From Agrypnia vestita (Eukaryota > Arthropoda > Insecta > Trichoptera > Phryganeidae): 64,000 nucleotides of DNA. Below are positions 1 through 11,045 of the stretch, piece by piece. The DNA is taken from the NCBI GenBank assembly GCA_016648135.1, contig JADDOH010000178.1:186001-250000 (forward strand). Direction: 5' to 3'. Both the position numbers and the translations under genes were made by a program. The notes below the pieces were generated by a model. It did not search any database, had not been told where the DNA came from, and was given only the letters and a program-made list of their open reading frames with translations. The number at the start of each line of letters is the position of its first letter. Position 1 is the stretch's first letter.

Positions 1-2173
1 GTATTTTTTTTTCAATAATTTAATAACGCATTATATTTCTCCAGAGATCATATTCCTAAGAAATGAAAGTGAGATAAATGCAAAGTAATGCCAATTTAAC
101 ACATTTAATATGTCGCATTATAATATTTATTTTCGTTTTAACACTTAAACAAATTTAAAAATACACAAACTATCTTTGTTATAAGATAATAATTATGTTT
201 TGAAAATAACTTCAAAAAAGTATCTGCCGTCAGGAGGCTGACAAATAAAATAACTATTTGTAAAGATTTCTATGGTTCTACCTAGTTTTTTTATCAAGTA
301 AAATATAGTGATAAATTTTGGGACACTTTTGGAACTATAAATGATGTTATTTAAATATACCTAGAATGTGTGAATAATTTGATTCGTTTTATTTTACTTC
401 AAAGTAACTAAAGCCAATCTAAAATATATCTATATTTTTTTTATTATTAATTTGTAATAAATATTCTCCTTAAGAGTAATAATAAGTGTCTCAAGTCTTG
501 TGTCTAATTAAACAATAATAAATTGCTGTAAATCGGGACCCTGAAAGAAAAAAATATTAAAATATTGCTGAAAAACTTGAAGAAAGAAGGTGTATTGGAA
601 TATTTTTTAATAAATAATCATGATGTATACCTTTGGGCTGGTTTTTGAAAATTGTAACTTTAACTTATTAAAATACTAGCCTTATCCAAAAGATAGTACT
701 AGAAGGATCCTTCTGGCTCCAATATACCATTGAAACTAGTGACAAAGTATGTTCAGAGATAGCCCCACGTTGGGCGCCAATTTTTAATGCAAATAAATGT
801 ATGTCTTTGATCTGGCGAATTGTGAATTAGTATGCATCTAACGATTCTTTATACTGAACCAGATGGTAAGAGTGGAGCTTGGATCAAAAACCTTGCGATT
901 AGTCAAGTACAATAAAGGAAATATTGTGAACTAGTGCATTTAGTAATTGCGTTACCCATAATGGTATTACCTAATTTTTTATCTATCCTGAACTATTCAA
1001 GTAAGTGAAAAGAATTGCGTTATCCCTTTCATGAAACATGCATTAATTGTCAGTATTGAGAGACTTCCATTTATTTGTGGGAAACTTTATTAAGTTTATC
1101 GGAATATTTGAACGTCTGTGATTCCGCGCATTGATTATCAAAAGCCCATTCAAATATTACGTTATATATACGCACTCTAAATTATAAGTTTACGAGAAGC
1201 ACTTAAAATATACACTAGTTTCTTTAAATTCACCGAACTGTCATAATAAACTGCTGGGCGTAGTGACTATGTTGCTCTTTGTATAGGTGAAGTTGAAATA
1301 TAATCGATTGACTTCTTAACTTTTCTAGTCATTTTCTATGATTCTGTTAAACGTCCAAGTGCTGAAAAATCCTATTTTGAGGTATTTTTTTTCACATTTC
1401 TGAAATCACAAAAACGATTAAATAATCGAATTTCTCATTCTGCAATTATTCTATTAATTTGTGACCAGATGTTATATAAATCTATCTAGTTACATGCAAA
1501 AATATGTTGTCTTTACACTACATTAAAGTGGATTATAGAACACCCCTATGATAGCCAAACAATCGTTAAACTGATATGGCACAAAAAGGACGAGGGAAAT
1601 AATTTCATTATAATTTCACGTGACTTTGCAATAAGATAGAATTAAATACAGTCATTCCAAATTAACAGCATAAACTTCTATAACTTAATTTTACTAACAC
1701 TATTTACGGTTTTAAAAATCATTTTAGAGCGCAAGTTCAACTATTAGATTTAATATGATAAGGCCCAAGAGTTCGTTGCAAATATGTTAATACTGTATGC
1801 TTAGCAGAACTTCACCCGTGAACGAGTTCTTTGAAGAATTTATTTATGGGAAAAGATATTATACTCCTCGACTGAAATGAAGAAACATTCTTTGAAACTA
1901 TCGTTTGATTATATTTCAGTGAATTTAAGTTTACTTTAAAAGATAAGCGCAATCGCGCAAATACGGGAAAAATGATTAAACTTACCGCCCCTCTCAAATA
2001 AAACTTGGCCAATTGCAAGCCTTTGTATTTAATCATGATAAAGAAAATGTAGTTAATTCTTAAGTGAGTTAGAGAGTTTGTTGAAGACGATCGCAACCAT
2101 TTTAAAACAGAAAAAAAAGTCATTGACGACTTTTGTAGGCTAATATTTTATTTTCAATGGGGTAAACGAGCTT
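1..2173. other. AT-rich upstream region, no gene seen
   Basis: AT-rich sequence with many stops in all frames and no recognisable protein. The only landmark is a primer-binding-site-like string near 770, listed separately. The open frame at 1812-2123 on the minus strand has no recognisable domain and AT-driven composition, so I do not call it. Confidence 0.6.
761..780 (-). other. LTR-retroelement primer-binding-site-like string
   Basis: On the minus strand this reads TTGGCGCCCAACGTGGGGCT. It has the TGGCGCCCAAC..GGGG form common to primer-binding sites of insect LTR retroelements and would sit just downstream of a 5' LTR lying at higher coordinates. No gag or pol is visible beside it, so it would be a relic. 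A chance match is possible. Confidence 0.3.
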
Positions 2174-2675
2174 AGGGTTATTTGGAAAACGCAGGACTAT
2201 ATAGCTGCCTTGATCATTAGTCGAAAATGTTCAAGCTATTATGACCTAATAGCAATAGTTAAGGAGATATGCGACATCAAAGTTTGCATTTTTTTTCAAT
2301 ATTACTGACTTATTTTTTGTAAAACGTTGTACAATCATTACAGTAACTCATATCGATTACGAAAAATTCATTCGTTTCAATACAAGTTAAATAAAATTAT
2401 AAAAACCGTGAAAAAATTCCAATTGGAATGTTTACCAGTTGGATTTCGAGGGTTTTTATTTTTTTAATTGACTTTTATTAAAGGGAATGAATTTTTCATA
2501 TTTGATATAAGTTACAGTAATGATAGTTCAATGTTTTACAAAAAATAAGTCAGAAATATTGAAAAAAAAAAAGCAAACTTTGATGTCGTATATCTGCTTA
2601 ACTATTGATGTTAGGTCATAATAGCTTGAACATTTTACTGAACTGCGAGGTTATTTATGTTTTTCAAATAACCCT
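2174..2675. repeat. Foldback element with ~240 bp inverted arms
   Basis: The left arm starts AGGGTTATTTG and the right arm ends CAAATAACCCT. Matching blocks occur in mirror order along both arms, for example GACATCAAAGTTTGC and GCAAACTTTGATGTC, then a T-run/CAATATTACTGACTTA block. The arms are diverged but clearly complementary almost to the centre near 2424, where TTCCAATTGGAA sits. This is a MITE-like foldback repeat. No coding capacity was seen. Confidence 0.75.
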
Positions 2676-3649
2676 GTATATTTTATTGTAGAATATGTTT
2701 TATTGGAATTCTCCCCAAAACTCCAATTTTTTAACACCTAGCTAGAAAAAATGATTACATACGCTTGTTGTAATGGATCAGATTGAGGATCAAAGAGAAT
2801 GAGGAATATCTCCGACTGAAAAGAGTTTCAGGCCTTTCTCTGGCCGCAGCGCTAAGATAAGCAAGATGTTGATAAAGATTTAGGAGAAGAAATAGCGACA
2901 GGGCATGAAGGTAACGATCCTCAGCCATGAAGGGCCAACTGGATGATGATAATTTGGAAAACTTTTCATAAGAAGTCATGTGTCCTTTGTTCGGGATAAC
3001 GTTTGTAAGTAAATTTTCTGTCTCACTGTCAAATTTAAGGTGGTACCTATACGCTTGTTTAAAATTTATCCGGTCCTACCAATCTAGAAGCAATCTTGAA
3101 ATTTATTTCAAGCAAAATCACAACTCGTATACGTGGTGCTGAGATTTATATCAAGTAAAACTCTGAAATTTATATCGTCTTGTGTTATTACACGCACCGT
3201 TAGAATAAATTGGAATTCATCTGATGGGTTGGTAGATTTGTCATCTTGTCATGGTTGCATAATGTTCGGTAATATATGCAGACATTGTAATCTTCTCAGA
3301 TGATCGAGACGACCTTTAAAACAAAATTTCTGAAAGTCAGTGGCAAAGAGGATTTAAAATGAATTTCTCAATTTAACGTAAGCGTTCGTTATACGAGGCA
3401 ATGGAGATCTATTAGAAGAATTACACCGTGTAAGAAAAATGTCCCAAGTCAAACTTACATTCGCCCTTGTAGACGTCGCGAAGTCTTACATAGATATTTG
3501 TGAGGTAAACAAGTATAAATTACAGTACTTGAAATGCTTATTATTTACATCGAATTTATTGAAACAATCGTTCGAAAGGAATTACGCAATACGGAATTAT
3601 TAATTAATTAAGAATTAATTAATGGCCTTATCTTTTATATGTCACAACA
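2676..3649. other. No feature seen
   Basis: Moderately AT-rich unique-looking sequence. The minus-strand open frame at 2755-2979 has no recognisable domain. A short TTAATTAATTAA-rich patch lies near 3600. Confidence 0.5.
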
Positions 3650-4095
3650 CTATCGAAGTGCTATACAATCAAGGGTGATCTAAAACATTCGGAAAACGTC
3701 TGGAATAATCGAGAAGCGACAAGAACCTTCTCTTTAACACTAAAATAATCTAGAAAGTTCGAAAATACCACCATTTGGATATAAATATGGAAGTACTGTA
3801 CGGTACAAAGTCGTCCGCGAGCCGTAAGGGTGGCCAATTGCGAGATAATAAAAGCGATAAATAAAGCGAAAAAATCGAGCGGAGTACCTAAGTGGCGAAA
3901 TAAACTAATGTAACTAATACGTGCAAGAATTGGATGGAATTTACTAGTGAAAGTTACAGAAAGTGTTCACTTACGAGTGATATATTGCGAAATAGTGTAA
4001 TTTTAAGAGCAGCGTTAAGTTTAATTTGTGTGAAGTGACTTTGTACATTTAATCATTAATTAATCACCATTCCACGACCCATGACAATATTTTAC
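3650..4095 (+). repeat. Solo-LTR-like repeat
   Basis: The region resembles an LTR. It has a TATA-like GATATAAATATGG at about 3778, a run of short AT motifs, then GTTCACTTACGAGTGATA near 3966 and a 3' end reading CATGACAATATTTTA. Related 3' portions recur at 15340-15550 (..CACGTGACAATATTTTA) and 24040-24180 (..CCGTGACAGTATTT), which supports a dispersed family. No flanking gag-pol, so a solo LTR or relic is inferred. The 5' boundary is uncertain. Confidence 0.4.
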
Positions 4096-4233
4096 TTGTA
4101 ATTATGCTTTTATACATTATGTCGGCCTATTTAGTAGGTACCTCAAATTAGTCGACTTTTTCAATTATTATTTAAATACTATATGTACCCGGCTGTACTG
4201 TACTGTTATAACCCGTAAGGAATAAGTTTTTAT

Positions 4234-4475
4234 TTATTGTATTAAAAAAATTGTAATTAAAACTTTTCGAAAAAAAATAATTTTAAAAAATATCGTAAAA
4301 AAAATCTGAGAAAATAAATTTTTTGGGAAAACAAAAAAAGTTTTTTCGAAAATATTTTTTTTCATCAAAAAAGACAGACGAAAGATATTTTGACAGTTAT
4401 AAAACACCCCGACGATGGAAAGGTTTTTCTGAAACATGGTGGTGTAATTAATCAAATAAAAGAAGTAGATATATA
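4234..4475 (+). repeat. Fragment of family-2 foldback with hammerhead-like core
   Basis: Contains TAAAACACCCCGACGATGG, then AAAGG, then TTTTTCTGAAACATGG at 4401-4438, followed by GGTGTAATTAATCA. The same block occurs in both arms of the 13640-14015 foldback and at 30585-30765. The core here is CCGACGA - stem - GAAAC, one base off the CTGANGA form. The 5' side is degenerate poly-A/T sequence, so only one arm is clear. Confidence 0.6.
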
Positions 4476-6295
4476 CGATACAATCAATAGTTTTTATAAA
4501 TAAAAATTACTTAAATATTTGAAACATGAAATGAAGAAGTCAATCTTTATTGTCACTTGTAAATGCATGCCTAAGTAGAAAATAAATATAATAAAAAATG
4601 CTATAATCATAACTGAAATGTTAGTTTATGATCGGCTCACTAACTCCCCTTTGGACCAAATGTTGTTTTCCCCCATCTTGGTTACCAAACCGAAGGTTAA
4701 ACTTCTTCGCTGTCCTCCTCTAATATTTGTCGCCAAGTTTAATAATTGAAGTCTGAAGAACGAGAAATCATGTCCCGGAATTTGTTATTATTTGAAATTC
4801 ACGCTGAGGGTTCTTTGTGGAGACAGCTTTGTTCCACTGTGGCGCCGTCTTAAATATTTACTTTGCCACTCCAAGTATTTTGACAAACTTCCTTAACTAC
4901 AGGTCCTATTTATTACAGTTTCATTGTTTGTTTTAATTTACGTATTACGTCGGATTAAGGCTCACCGAAAATAATTACCAAAGGGTTGGAAATTCTTCAG
5001 CAGCCAACCCGAAACGCCAGAAACAAAGCCCCCATTGTTGAACATTTAATATTGAAACAAAAACATGACAGGACTGTTTCAGATGTTTGTTTAAATATTT
5101 TATAAATTCCAATTTATATTAAAGGGTGTTTTATCTATGAAGATATGTGGATAATTTATTTGAAAATTCGTTCACTCTCATCTCATCATCGCTATTGTTG
5201 ATTGTCGTTTATTTTATGGAATTCCAATATCCGTGGATATCCTCATTGTTTTATATGCCAGTTTACGAATGATGTAAACGGTCCCGCCTCTAATGTCCAA
5301 GACCTCTTCGGTGTGTGATGTGTTATTGTTTGTCGCGATTTATGTACTAGTACATAAATATGCGTGTTGCGTAAGGGAACACGACCAAGCAAGGCACAAA
5401 CATTACGCGTAGAGAAGAGGGACCACCACACACCCGAGCCGTTCTATGAGCAATAGCTCCCATATCGGCCCTACACGTTCGCCACCCATGTTCAGCATTT
5501 TTTAATTGACGCCTTTTTTAGTTAGTAATTAGCCACTTAAGTGCTTTTAGTTAGTTATTACCACTAAATAATACGAGCGGGACGAGGAGGCGTCCACACT
5601 AAACCTCTTCTCTGTCTCCAAGGCGCAGGGGCAAATGACAATTGGAACATACTTATTATCCATTAAGTGGAAATTACAAGTTACATAATACAAAAGAGAA
5701 AAGGATACTTACATTTTACGAATTCCAGAATATTTTGAGAATGTTCAACTTGATCAATAACACAATGCTGGATTTTATCCTTGGGGGGACATTATTAATC
5801 AATTTATATAATAGAAGTCTCACAGAGATAAAGCTATTTCATAAATGGGAAAGTAAATGCGAGTCTTTTCGGGTGTTTAAAAGCATAATAACCTATAGTG
5901 AAAAAAAACATTTTTTCAAAAAAAAAATTTGAAAAAAAAAAATTCGAAAAGAAAATAATATAGAAAATAGAAAATAAATTCAAAAAAAATTTTTCGGAAA
6001 ATAATTTTAAAAAAATTTTGGAAGAAAAAATGTCACAATAAAAAAGTTACGGACGTTACACAGACGGATGGGTGGACGGACAGACAGCGAGATCATTGTT
6101 ATTGGGATATTGCCACAACTAGATAAATGCCTCCCCGGGCATCTTGGATCTGGCTCTCTCGTCCTGCCTGTCGCTACCCAATGAGGTTTCAGGTGTCATC
6201 TAGGTCGTGTGCTGTTTAAAATTCAATATAATTTTTCAATATAATATTAAATATCATTCAAAAATATTATTTGTCCATCCGTTATCTCTGTATCC
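4476..6295. other. Repeat debris, no supported gene
   Basis: No recognisable protein. The plus-strand open frame at 5642-5932 (96 codons) has no domain I recognise and ends in a lysine/phenylalanine low-complexity tract. Sequence at 6040-6062 reads AGTTACGGACGTTACAC, a string also found near 16160 and 21030, so repeat-derived sequence extends through about 5930-6075. A block near 5438-5475 (CCGTTCTATG..CCCATATCGG) recurs near 14885-14920. Confidence 0.45.
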
Positions 6296-6458
6296 TTAAG
6301 AGGCCCCAGTATATGATTTGCGTATTTGCACTCGATTTGCTAAATTTAACATAAACTTATTAAATCATTTTGCAAAACCCATAGCTAAATAGGCTTTAAA
6401 TCAATTTTATTATGATAGATCCATTCACTCTTGAAGCATATTCTTAAAAAAATATGAA
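6296..6458. repeat. Direct repeat copy 1 (163 bp)
   Basis: Starts TTAAGAGGCCCCAGTATATG. It is identical to 6944-7106 apart from one visible substitution (AACCCATAG versus AAACCATAG), with no indel: the offset is exactly 648 bp throughout. Confidence 0.9.
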
Positions 6459-6943
6459 AAAAATATGCCGGCAGGGGAAATATTAAAAATAATATTCAAA
6501 TACATTGATATAATTCACTTTCACTACTTTATGGGTGTTGGCTGTAAATAAGTAAATACTTATTATTTAGGAACCGGCATGCATGTAAAAGTTCCGTCAT
6601 TTTAACGGCTTACATCTAGTGTTTATTAAAATTTAAAAAGCGAGTGTTTACGAGTGAGAAGATTCCCAAAACACTTTTAAAGGTTTTATAAATTAAGTTA
6701 AGGTGTCCACTGTGATTTTGGTACGTGTCTGTTCCTTAATAAATTATTGAGAGATAGAACACACAATTGGAAAGAATCGTTCCCAGACATTGACTGAACA
6801 ACTGAACTGTTGTTTGGGATGATTGATGGGCCCTCTTTCAGAACAATTGTGGTGGTAGATACATAATATACTGGTAAGATCGTATGAACAAATTGTGCAC
6901 ATAATTATCCATACAAATTTTAGTACGCTTGGGCGGGTCATAT
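6459..6943. other. Spacer between the two 163 bp direct repeats
   Basis: About 485 bp with no recognisable gene. It contains AGTTCCGTCATTTTAACGG near 6590, a diverged version of the TIR sequence seen at 21785-21811 and 46794-46820. The short minus-strand frame at 6744-6941 has no recognisable domain. Confidence 0.5.
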
Positions 6944-7106
6944 TTAAGAGGCCCCAGTATATGATTTGCGTATTTGCACTCGATTTGCTAAATTTAACAT
7001 AAACTTATTAAATCATTTTGCAAAAACCATAGCTAAATAGGCTTTAAATCAATTTTATTATGATAGATCCATTCACTCTTGAAGCATATTCTTAAAAAAA
7101 TATGAA
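6944..7106. repeat. Direct repeat copy 2 (163 bp)
   Basis: Second copy of the 6296-6458 sequence. The pair could be short LTR-like ends of a miniature retroelement, a recent segmental duplication, or an assembly artefact. No obvious target duplication flanks the pair. Confidence 0.9.
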
Positions 7107-7145
7107 CAAATTTATTTTTATAACATCAAAAAAATTATAATCCCG

Positions 7146-7147
<2 letters not shown>

Positions 7148-7237
<90 letters not shown>

Positions 7238-7396
7238 GCTTCAACAGGCCATGAGGCCCAATTACAGAAGCGAAATACATCACAAAACACCCAGGCTTGA
7301 GTAAATCACATAGATTAAATTATGACCTCACCGGGAATCGAACCCGGAACCCTCGGTGTGGGAAGCCAGTGTCATACCCACTGCGCTACGAGGGCC
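7148..7396 (-). mobile_element. tRNA-derived SINE (family B), complete
   Basis: Read on the minus strand: a tRNA-like head with box A (GTAGCGCAGTGGGTA) and box B (GGGTTCGATTCCC), a body with GTGATTTACTCAAGCCTGGG, then an 88 nt A-tail (the T-run 7148-7235). Shorter copies lie at 39320-39442 (+) and 53850-53945 (-), which identifies it as a dispersed SINE rather than a tRNA gene. The unusually long homopolymer tail suggests a young insertion. Confidence 0.85.
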
Positions 7397-7439
7397 GCGC
7401 AGTGGGTATGACAGTAGGGTACAGTAGGGTATGACCTAC

Positions 7440-7582
7440 GGGTCACGCAGGCTCGGTGGTAGCAACATCGTTAAATTTGAGTTTGCTGGCCCGAGGTTTA
7501 TTCCCCATCTCCGGCTGTTTAATTTCGTTATTTTACCCTAACATCCAAAGACCTCCATGCCTACTTTCCCATAAAAAAAATA
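7440..7582 (+). mobile_element. Second tRNA-headed SINE-like repeat
   Basis: Has tRNA-like spacing: CAGGCTCGGTGGTAGC (box A-like) and CCCGAGGTTTATTCCCC (box B-like), then a tail with CCCATAAAAAAAATAA. It follows directly on the family-B SINE head on the opposite strand. Family assignment is not possible by eye. Confidence 0.5.
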
Positions 7583-8775
7583 ATTTCGTATCTACGAGAC
7601 ATCATAAATCATAATATATCTTGATATTATTAAATATTTACAATAATTACTGATTTCTAAGCATACATTTTTGCCTCGAATATTAAAATATTTCAATTTT
7701 GTTTCAGATGCAGGACTTGCTCGCAGTCAGCCCAAAAGTCAAGAACCGAGTTTAATATCGGTTGACAACATTCTAAAATTGTGAATTGAATGAAAAAGAA
7801 ATTGAAAAAATGTGCTTGAAAGAAATATTTTTTTAAATTTTAATAAGAAATATGTTTAAAAATGCGATTTAATGCACTGAACTAAAAAGGTTTCACTAAA
7901 ATGGAGCCCAGCGAAGAATCTGAAATAAAAAGTAATTTAAAATTGTCGTCAATATTTCGAGAAATTCCTCCATGATTTTGTAAATACTGCCACCTGTGTA
8001 AACTTTAATAAATTATTTCGCTAAGTATTTAAATTATACTTAGTCGCCCTGAATAACTCTTTTCGTGATGTTTTGAGAATGCCCATTCACACCTGAATGG
8101 CTTTTTAAATGTGTATTAAAAAGTGTGATATATAATTTAAATAAAGTTCAGTGTAAAACCCATATAAATAAAAAAACCTGTACATAAAAATAATATTATA
8201 ATCATATATAATATTTACAAAGTTATCTTGAAATTGATATCTTAAATACAATCTTAGGTACATTTTGAAGGTTGTGTTATTTTGGAATGCGGTTTAGATA
8301 TATAACATTTGATGGAAATTCATACTTGAAAGTAATTTCTATAATTTAAAAAGTTGCGTTTCTTTAAAAGATTTAAATAAAATAGACAAATAATTTGTGT
8401 ACATATAAAATCTTACCAGGAAAACAAATACGCTTAAACCAGTAAAATTCCAAAGAAAATAACTTTGTTAGTCAAATAAATGTTAGATAAATTGTTGTTA
8501 TATATGTGTCAAAATTTATGAAGTCTTCGCCTATTATAAAAACGGGTAATAATATTATATTTAATGTTAATGTCGATATATAATATATTAAATATTTGTG
8601 TCTATTAGCACCGTTAAAAATGTTAAATCACTTTTACTGTGTTTCGGGATAAAGTAATATATTGAGATTTGAATCGTTCTGCGTATGTTATTTATTGTCA
8701 AATTTAATAAATAACTAAAACTGTCAGTGTTAGTATAGATAACGTTGTTTATCGAACCGAATTAAACAAAAATGT
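7583..8775. other. AT-rich sequence upstream of the receptor start
   Basis: No coding sequence or repeat that I recognise. It may include the promoter and non-coding 5' exons of the receptor gene, but no TATA/initiator combination stands out enough to call. Confidence 0.4.
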
Positions 8776-8928
8776 GAAAAAAATCACGAAGAATACGATA
8801 ATTTAAAATGTGTTAGGGTTGTAAAATGGTCTCAAGTGGGGCACCGTTGAAAGTGTGAGATAAAAAGAGGAGATATAGAAGTGGAGGAGAATTAAGCTAG
8901 AACTTGAGTGGCAGCGAAGGAGTCGCGT
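8776..8928 (+). promoter_or_regulatory. Dop1R2: Probable 5' UTR immediately upstream of the Dop1R2 start
   Basis: The reading frame of exon 1 is closed upstream by TGA at 8905-8907, so the start must be the ATG at 8929 or 8932. The bases before it are therefore untranslated leader or intron/leader junction. No splice acceptor of good quality is evident between 8905 and 8929. The true transcription start is not visible from sequence. Confidence 0.35.
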
Positions 8929-9195
8929 ATGATGCACAACAGCTTGAACGAGACTGCGTGCGCGGCCTTGCGAGACTCGGTCCGCTGGTCGGACCCGGCG
9001 CTGCTCACCAGCCTGGCGGTGCTGGGCATCATCAACGTGCTGGTGATCGCGGGCAACTGCCTGGTCATCGCCGCCGTGTTCTGCTCGTCCAAGCTGCGCA
9101 GCGTGACCAACCTGTTCATCGTGTCGCTGGCCGTGGCGGACCTGCTCGTGGGGCTGGCCGTGCTGCCCTTCTCGGCCACCTGGGAGGTGTTCAAG
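8929..9195 (+). CDS. Dop1R2: Dop1R2-type dopamine receptor, exon 1 (N-terminus, TM1-TM2)
   Basis: First coding exon of a class A biogenic-amine GPCR, 89 codons ending in phase 0. Residues 1-23 are a short extracellular N-terminus with an N-glycosylation sequon (N7-E-T). TM1 spans about residues 25-50 with the GN motif (N43, position 1.50). TM2 spans about 61-84 with LAVAD (D71, position 2.50). The product would sit in the plasma membrane and couple dopamine binding to G proteins. An in-frame TGA at 8905 fixes the start at 8929; a second ATG at 8932 has the better context (A at -3). The exon is far more GC-rich than its surroundings. The donor is AAG|GTTCGT, a weak match. The last residues TWEVFK join to VWIFGD of exon 2, giving the Dop1R2/DAMB arrangement. 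Only part of the gene is present. Confidence 0.95.
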
Positions 9196-9448
9196 GTTCG
9201 TGCATTGCATTCTTTTGAAATCGACATTTTTTAAATAACACTTTGAGGAGCATCTAGGCCTACCCGGACTCTAGTCCCTCGAGCGTGCCAATGGACCAAT
9301 CATGCTCGAGGCGATCCGTAAGCCCGATTCGACGGCGAAATGCCGACCGAAAGCACACGGTACAATCACCTCATTCTCTCGCCAAAATTTTCACATCATA
9401 AAGTTGTTTAACCTTCATATGACAATTAGAAAGAAGCAACAAGCGAAG

Positions 9449-10075
9449 AGTAGCTTGTTGGTATAATGGTCATGCTCGCCGATTGACCTAGCCTGGTGGT
9501 CGGTGGTTAGAACCCCATTCCAGAACACCAGCACGTAAGTCCTATTTTCATAGCACAGGTACATAGCTTAGTTTGAAAAAAGTAAGAACTTTCCAAACGT
9601 GGATAGTATTTTCAAGCAAGTTTCCATATTGAAAATATGTAAAAGAAAAAAATTTACAGAAAACCAGGAATACTTTGAACTTATGAGAAATGGAAGTCAA
9701 ACATAACAAAAAAATTTTGAAATGCAGAACCCCTATATGTATAAAGCCATTAATTACTACGATAATCTTCCTATCGTGATACGTTGCATCAACAACCTTC
9801 CAGAATAAAAAATTTAAAAAATTAAAATCTGACTTAAATTAATTAATTCTTAAAAGATACACATATGTACCTATAATACAAAATAAAAACTATGGCTCCC
9901 TTATCACACTCAAAAGCTTCTCTTCACTGATGAGGTCTACATATCTAAAAAGATGCCAATTTAATATGGAAATATGTTTGATTTATATAATCTACCTTAT
10001 ATTAAATAAAATAAAATTAAATGTGATCCCACACGTATTCCGTGTGGCATCAAATTTATTTAATTTTAAAAAAGT
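9449..10075 (+). mobile_element. tRNA-derived SINE (family A), interrupted
   Basis: The head starts GTAGCTTGTTGGTATAATGG and the body includes GTCCTATTTTCATAGCACA and TTAGTTTGAAAA. It matches the uninterrupted copy at 40935-41127. The 3' end (ACACGTATTCCGTGTGGCATC, then ATTTATTTAA) appears only at 10040-10075, so about 430 bp of other sequence (roughly 9590-10020) is inserted inside this copy. Confidence 0.7.
9850..9990 (+). repeat. Dispersed repeat with CTCATCAG...CTGATGAG stem
   Basis: Shares GGCTCCCTTATCACACTCAA and GAGCTTCTCTTCACTGATGA with copies at 59600-59775 (+) and 63285-63350 (-). All three follow a TATGTACCTATA-like string. CTCATCAG and CTGATGAG are complementary in the better copies, suggesting a small hairpin. 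This copy lies inside the interrupted SINE at 9449-10075. Confidence 0.6.
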
Positions 10076-10403
10076 TACAGTCAATTCAAGCTCAGAACCA
10101 GCTAAAAAATTCACAATAGGAGGCAATTCATTCTAATGTATGAGAAAAACAAGAAGACGTAGGCTTGAGTAACAATTAATTCCAAGAATAGAAAAAGCTC
10201 TCCATCAATACTTCAAATAACTTTTTGTCAATCGATCGCTCAAACAAAACCCCTGCTCAACAATGTCTCCAAATTAATAATTCAATTCAACGATGTGTAC
10301 CTATACCTATGTCTCTAAAAAAATTGATATGTAATATTTCTACCTTAATAAAAACGGTCGTCTGTCAGTGTCAAATTTAATATCAAGGCTTTTATTTTAC
10401 ACT

Positions 10404-11045
10404 AGCTGGTCGTACCCGGCATTGCACGGGTTAAGGATAAGATAGAAAATAAATTTGTGGAGGGAAACAAAGGTTTGATTCGAACGGTATAGATTTGCAT
10501 CGAAAATATATTAGAGGAAGGAGGAAAGGCAAAGGGGAGGGAGGAAATGTCACCTTTGTTACCCGCCGGGTCCTAAAGAAAAAGTTTACAAATTTTGAGT
10601 CGGATCGGTCAAACGGTACAGATTTGCATCGAAAATAATCAGCGGAGGGTAAGGGTAAAAATAATAGAGGGAAATTTCGCATATGTTACATGCCGACTGC
10701 TTAAGAATAAGTTTCCTAATTTTGAGTCCAATCGGTCAAACTGTACAGATTTGCATCGAAAATATATCAGCGGAGAGGAAGGGTTAAAAGAATTGGGGGG
10801 AAATGTCGCATATGTTACCTGCCGAGTCCTCAATAATAAGTTTCCAAATTTTGAGTCCGATCGGTCAACTGTACAGATTTGCATCGAAAGTATATCAGCG
10901 GAGGGGAAGGCTTAAAAGAATAGGAGGTAAATGTCACATATGTTACCCGTCGGGTCCTAAAGCATAAGAATGCAATGTTTTAATCGAATCGGATGAACGG
11001 TATAGATTTATATAGAGAACAGACAGAAGACAGACTTTGGGTTTT
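10404..11045 (+). repeat. Element with ~127 bp tandem repeats
   Basis: Begins ACTAGCTGGTCGTACCCGGC (a related start occurs at 23476). About four and a half units follow, each with AGATTTGCATCGAAAATAT, a GGAGG/AAGGG purine-rich segment, ATATGTTACCYGCCGGGTCC, and TTTTGAGTCGGATCGGTCAA. The unit anchor recurs at about 10488, 10616, 10742, 10870 and 10998, a spacing of 126-128 bp. It closes near AGACAGACTTTGGGTTTTATAG. Reverse-oriented copies lie at 29105-29265 and 29880-30240. The open frames on both strands here are products of the repeat. Confidence 0.85.

Noticed and set aside
5642..5932. 96-codon plus-strand ORF
   Set aside because: AT-driven composition, low-complexity end, no recognised domain and repeat-derived sequence downstream.
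7092..7283. Minus-strand ORF encoding a poly-lysine protein
   Set aside because: It is the 88 nt SINE A-tail read as coding.
7320..7396. tRNA gene
   Set aside because: Boxes A and B are present but the sequence continues into a SINE body and A-tail, and copies recur in the window. The same reasoning applies at 9449, 33520 and 40940.
8803..9227. Long open frames in other frames and on the minus strand over exon 1
   Set aside because: They are shadows of a very GC-rich coding exon; only the 8929 frame shows TM1/TM2 GPCR motifs and ends at a splice donor.
10431..10915. Overlapping ORFs on both strands
   Set aside because: Produced by the 127 bp tandem repeat, whose unit lacks stops in several frames.
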